This document shows positions 62,552 through 64,000 of a stretch of 64,000 nt of DNA, one piece after another (positions within the stretch are counted from its first letter, which is position 1; the number at the start of each line of letters is the position of its first letter). The position numbers and the translations under genes were made by a program. This DNA comes from Halomonas sp. SpR1 (lineage in GTDB: Bacteria > Pseudomonadota > Gammaproteobacteria > Pseudomonadales > Halomonadaceae): assembly GCF_031010175.1 (NCBI RefSeq), contig NZ_JAUAMB010000006.1:62001-126000 (forward strand), read 5' to 3'. The notes under the pieces are model-generated. The model ran no database searches and had not been told where the DNA came from. It saw only the letters and a program-made list of their open reading frames with translations.

Positions 62552-63864
62552 TGGAATGGTACTTTGCGCTCGCTTTTCTGCTCTCGCTGATACTGCTGTT
62601 TATGGCCATTGGCACCCCCATTGCCCTGGCGTTTTTGGCCGCCAATGTGATTGGTGCCTGGCACTTTATGGGTGGCCAAACCGGCATCTTGCAGATGCTC
62701 AACAACGGTTTTGGTGCGCTCTCTAGTTTTAATCTAGTGCCCATCCCGCTGTTCTTGCTGATGGGCGAACTGTTCTTCCGTACCGGTCTAGGTATGAAAA
62801 TGTTCAACGCCGTGGATCAGCTAATGGGCAAGGTGCCGGGGCGTTTATCGTACGTCACCGTGGTCGGCGGCACGGCGTTCTCAACCTTAAGTGGCTCTTC
62901 TATGGGCTCCACTGCGCTGATGGGCTCACTGCTGGTGCCGGAAATGGAGCGGCGTGGCTATAAAAAGAAAATGGCGATTGGGCCGATCCTGGGCACCGGC
63001 GGTCTGGCGATTATCATTCCGCCCTCTGCGCTAGCGGTACTGCTAGCTACTTTGGCAAAAGTGGATATTGGCGCGCTGTTGATTGCGGGTATTCTGCCGG
63101 GGCTGACGCTAGCGGGTTTCTATATCGTCACTATCTTTATTCAGACCAAGCTGGATCCTTTGGCTGCGCCGAATTATGAGCTTGAACCGGTGCCGTTTTC
63201 GGCAAAGCTTAAACTGATCGTGACCGATATTTTGCCCATGCTTAGTGTCATGGTGATTATCGTTGCGTTAATGCTGATTGGCTTTGCTACGCCGTCAGAA
63301 GCCGCCGCCTTTGGTGCGCTGGGTGTGATTATCCTGGCGTTTATCTTCCGCTGCATGACCTGGGAGGCGTTTAAGCTTTCGGTCTCTGGCGCACTGAAAG
63401 TAACGCTGATGGCCTACCTGATCGTGTTTGGTTCGGCTACCTTCAGCCAGTTGCTCGGCTTCTCAGGTGCATCGGGTGGGCTGATCGGCTGGGCCACCAG
63501 CTTTGATCTTTCACCCATTCTGATGCTATTGGCGATGTTCGCGGTGCTGCTGGTGCTGGGCACCTTTATGGAGCAGATCTCCATCATGATGCTGACAGTA
63601 CCGATCTTCTTCCCGCTCGCCCAGGCGTTGGGCTTCGATCTGGTGTGGTTTGGTATCGTTGTTTTATTGGCGCTGGAAATCAGCTTCTCAACGCCCCCAT
63701 TAGGGCTGCTGCTATTCGTGATGAAAGGGGTGGCGCCTGCGGGAACGACCATGAGCGAAATATACTCGGCGGCGATCCCTTATATCCTCTGTTCGATGCT
63801 GCTGGTGGCGGTGCTGATTGTGTTCCCCGGCTTAGCCACCTGGTTGCCCAGCATGCTGCAGTAA
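62551..63864 (+). CDS. TRAP transporter large permease (DctM)
   Basis: 437 residues, about 12 membrane segments. TAFSTLSGSSMGSTALMGSLLVPEM, ILGTGGLAIIIPPSALAVL and GFATPSEAAAFGALGV match DctM, with the conserved Ser-rich and PPS loops. Sodium-driven uptake together with DctP and DctQ. Confidence 0.92.
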   Translation: MEWYFALAFLLSLILLFMAIGTPIALAFLAANVIGAWHFMGGQTGILQMLNNGFGALSSFNLVPIPLFLLMGELFFRTGLGMKMFNAVDQLMGKVPGRLSYVTVVGGTAFSTLSGSSMGSTALMGSLLVPEMERRGYKKKMAIGPILGTGGLAIIIPPSALAVLLATLAKVDIGALLIAGILPGLTLAGFYIVTIFIQTKLDPLAAPNYELEPVPFSAKLKLIVTDILPMLSVMVIIVALMLIGFATPSEAAAFGALGVIILAFIFRCMTWEAFKLSVSGALKVTLMAYLIVFGSATFSQLLGFSGASGGLIGWATSFDLSPILMLLAMFAVLLVLGTFMEQISIMMLTVPIFFPLAQALGFDLVWFGIVVLLALEISFSTPPLGLLLFVMKGVAPAGTTMSEIYSAAIPYILCSMLLVAVLIVFPGLATWLPSMLQ

Positions 63865-63896
63865 AGCTTTTAGCAAAACAAAGTACGGGCAACAAA

Positions 63897-63924
63897 AAAG
63901 AGAGAGGCCGCAGCCTCTCTCTTT
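63897..63924. terminator. Terminator after DctM
   Basis: Twelve-bp arms AAAGAGAGAGGC / GCCTCTCTCTTT with a 4-base loop, between the TRAP operon and the convergent gene at the window end. Confidence 0.85.
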
Positions 63925-63949
63925 GCTATTAAACGCTATCAATCATTAT

Positions 63950-64000
63950 CTATTCCCAGGAAGGGAAGGGGTCAGGCAACTTCTTCCAAACCTCCATGCC
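63950..64000 (-). CDS. C-terminus of an unidentified minus-strand gene
   Basis: The last 16 residues and stop of a frame entering the window: GMEVWKKLPDPFPSWE. The sequence is not enough to assign a family. It converges with the TRAP operon. Confidence 0.5.
   Translation of the reverse strand, partial: GMEVWKKLPDPFPSWE

Overview
The window looks like a chromosomal segment of a marine or halophilic gammaproteobacterium, most likely a Halomonas-type organism (Halomonadaceae). That is inference from the moderately GC-rich sequence, the lptFG / pepA / holC / valS neighbourhood typical of Gammaproteobacteria, and the abundance of TRAP and peptide-type ABC importers. No rRNA, tRNA, CRISPR array, transposase, integrase or prophage gene was found.

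Layout. 1-5139 (minus): a YnjBCD-type ABC importer with a preceding APH-fold kinase and a following TIGR04283-like glycosyltransferase cut by the window edge. 5473-7787: small accessory genes (PPOX flavoprotein, GNAT, VOC, a 43-codon orphan, DinJ/YafQ toxin-antitoxin). 7999-21526 (minus): the housekeeping run pepA, ilvE, holC and valS. It is interrupted between holC and valS by an MFS exporter and a three-gene operon (DUF262; DUF262-DUF1524; AlbA_2/ATPase) that looks like a GmrSD-related defence locus. 21673-25410 (plus): lptF-lptG, an RDD protein, bfd and bfr. 25684-27855: a periplasmic phytase-like esterase. 27955-33140 (minus): a family-5 ABC importer with two fused permease domains. Then come a CstA-family transporter and SodC. 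35612-44817: two M20 peptidases and a complete dipeptide/oligopeptide ABC importer, with a divergent LysR regulator. 44917-46807: truC, tcdA and a DUF1653 gene. 46840-50544: LysR, a type B carboxylesterase and a quercetinase-like bicupin. 50643-52649: a RecQ-family helicase with an unusual zinc-site position.

The most interesting region is 52660-63864. Two operons flank a GntR/HutC regulator. The minus operon encodes an isocitrate-lyase-family lyase, an isochorismatase-type amidase, two PuuE-like cyclic-amide hydrolases and a flavocytochrome-c-like FAD oxidoreductase. The plus operon encodes a LeuC/LeuD-like hydratase and a complete DctPQM TRAP importer. Both promoter regions carry the same perfect 18-bp palindrome (TGTATTA-N4-TAATACA), so the whole set looks like one regulon. 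Read together the enzymes suggest: import, opening of a cyclic imide, deamidation to an unsaturated dicarboxylate, hydration to a substituted malate, and cleavage to a 2-oxoacid plus a short acid. Alkyl-maleimides or a related cyclic imide are my candidate substrates. This is a hypothesis built from enzyme families, not a recognised published locus.

The last 51 bases hold the C-terminus of a further minus-strand gene.
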